Positions 5,960 to 6,150 of a DNA stretch of 6,150 nt are shown piece by piece (position 1 is the first letter of the stretch; each line of letters begins with the position of its first letter). The stretch is from assembly GCA_049459795.1 (NCBI GenBank), contig JBMUDS010000047.1, positions 1-6,150 of the forward strand, given 5' to 3'. This stretch comes from SYAN01 sp049459795 (GTDB lineage Bacteria > Actinomycetota > Actinomycetes > Nanopelagicales > Nanopelagicaceae). The position numbers were made by a program, and so were the translations under genes. The notes under the pieces were generated by a model. That model worked only from the letters and a program-made list of their open reading frames with translations. It was not told the DNA's origin and ran no database searches.

Positions 5960-6150
5960 TTACTCGTCGCAAACTGCGAGAATAAACCCAGCTTCAGGTC
6001 TGTAAGCTTGAACACCGTACAGCGTATCAGCCGTGTACAGAGTTGACAAGTATTCCTGCTTGTACTGAGTCTGTGAACGTACTGAAAGCTGCTCTGCGAG
6101 TACAAGAGCGTCCTTGTGGAAGAACATACAGCCGCGAGTGTCGTCTGAAG
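5960..6150 (-). CDS. Phage major capsid protein, C-terminal fragment (T7-like podovirus type)
   Basis: The gene enters from the right edge and ends with TAA at 5962-5960; 62 codons are visible. The peptide contains RGCMFFHKDALVLAEQL, then a Gln/Tyr-rich stretch SQTQYKQEYLSTL, then YTADTLYGVQAYRPEAGF and a hydrophobic ILAV end. An FHKDA element, a helix with R-x-QxxY, ADTLYGV and a closing RPEAG-F strand are the pattern I associate with the C-terminus of HK97-fold capsid proteins of T7-like marine and freshwater podoviruses. A strong hairpin terminator right after the gene fits, since T7 has one after its capsid gene 10. Codon choice and short-word content differ from the neighbouring operon (no GATC, several GTAC in Tyr contexts). 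The identification is from motif memory on a short fragment; another phage structural protein is possible. Confidence 0.68.
   Translation of the reverse strand, partial: SDDTRGCMFFHKDALVLAEQLSVRSQTQYKQEYLSTLYTADTLYGVQAYRPEAGFILAVCDE

Overview
The window is almost entirely a tightly packed, minus-strand cofactor-biosynthesis operon of a bacterial chromosome. In transcription order (from high to low coordinates) it carries the 3' part of ftsH, then folE, folP, folB, folK, panC, nadB and the first codons of nadC. The order ftsH-folE-folP-folB-folK followed by panC and nadB-nadC is the arrangement I know from Actinomycetota such as Streptomyces. The proteins look actinobacterial too, for example the MHWRG and HNWALL motifs of FolP and the overall character of NadB. 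The moderate G+C impression (not computed), the single-base to ten-base gene overlaps, and the lack of the extra genes that usually sit between folK and panC point to a streamlined, perhaps aquatic, actinobacterium. That lineage guess is inference.

Layout: 1-73 nadC start (partial); 64-1665 nadB; 1695-2525 panC; 2526-2593 the only real gap inside the operon; 2594-3061 folK; 3058-3408 folB, interrupted by an in-frame TAG at 3214-3216; 3408-4202 folP; 4203-4829 folE; 4826 to about 5880 the C-terminal part of ftsH. From about 5881 to the end the sequence changes character. There is a short spacer, a hairpin terminator (5932-5952) and the C-terminal 62 codons of what looks like a T7-like phage major capsid protein (5960-6150), also on the minus strand.

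How the genes work together: folE, folB, folK and folP make the pterin branch of folate (GTP to dihydropteroate). panC makes pantothenate for coenzyme A, and nadB with nadC makes quinolinate and then nicotinate mononucleotide for NAD. ftsH is a membrane protease conventionally located at the head of this cluster. Most genes are joined by ATGA, TGATG or zero-gap junctions, which suggests one polycistronic, translationally coupled unit.

Two things are out of place. First, ftsH is cut at the arginine-finger region and joined to phage capsid DNA. This is most simply a metagenome assembly chimera, less likely a real phage-host junction. Second, folB has a lone nonsense codon with perfect homology continuing in the same frame on both sides. 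I found no convincing new biological system. The tetranucleotide GATC is strongly over-represented across the operon and absent from the phage-like end, which independently supports two origins.
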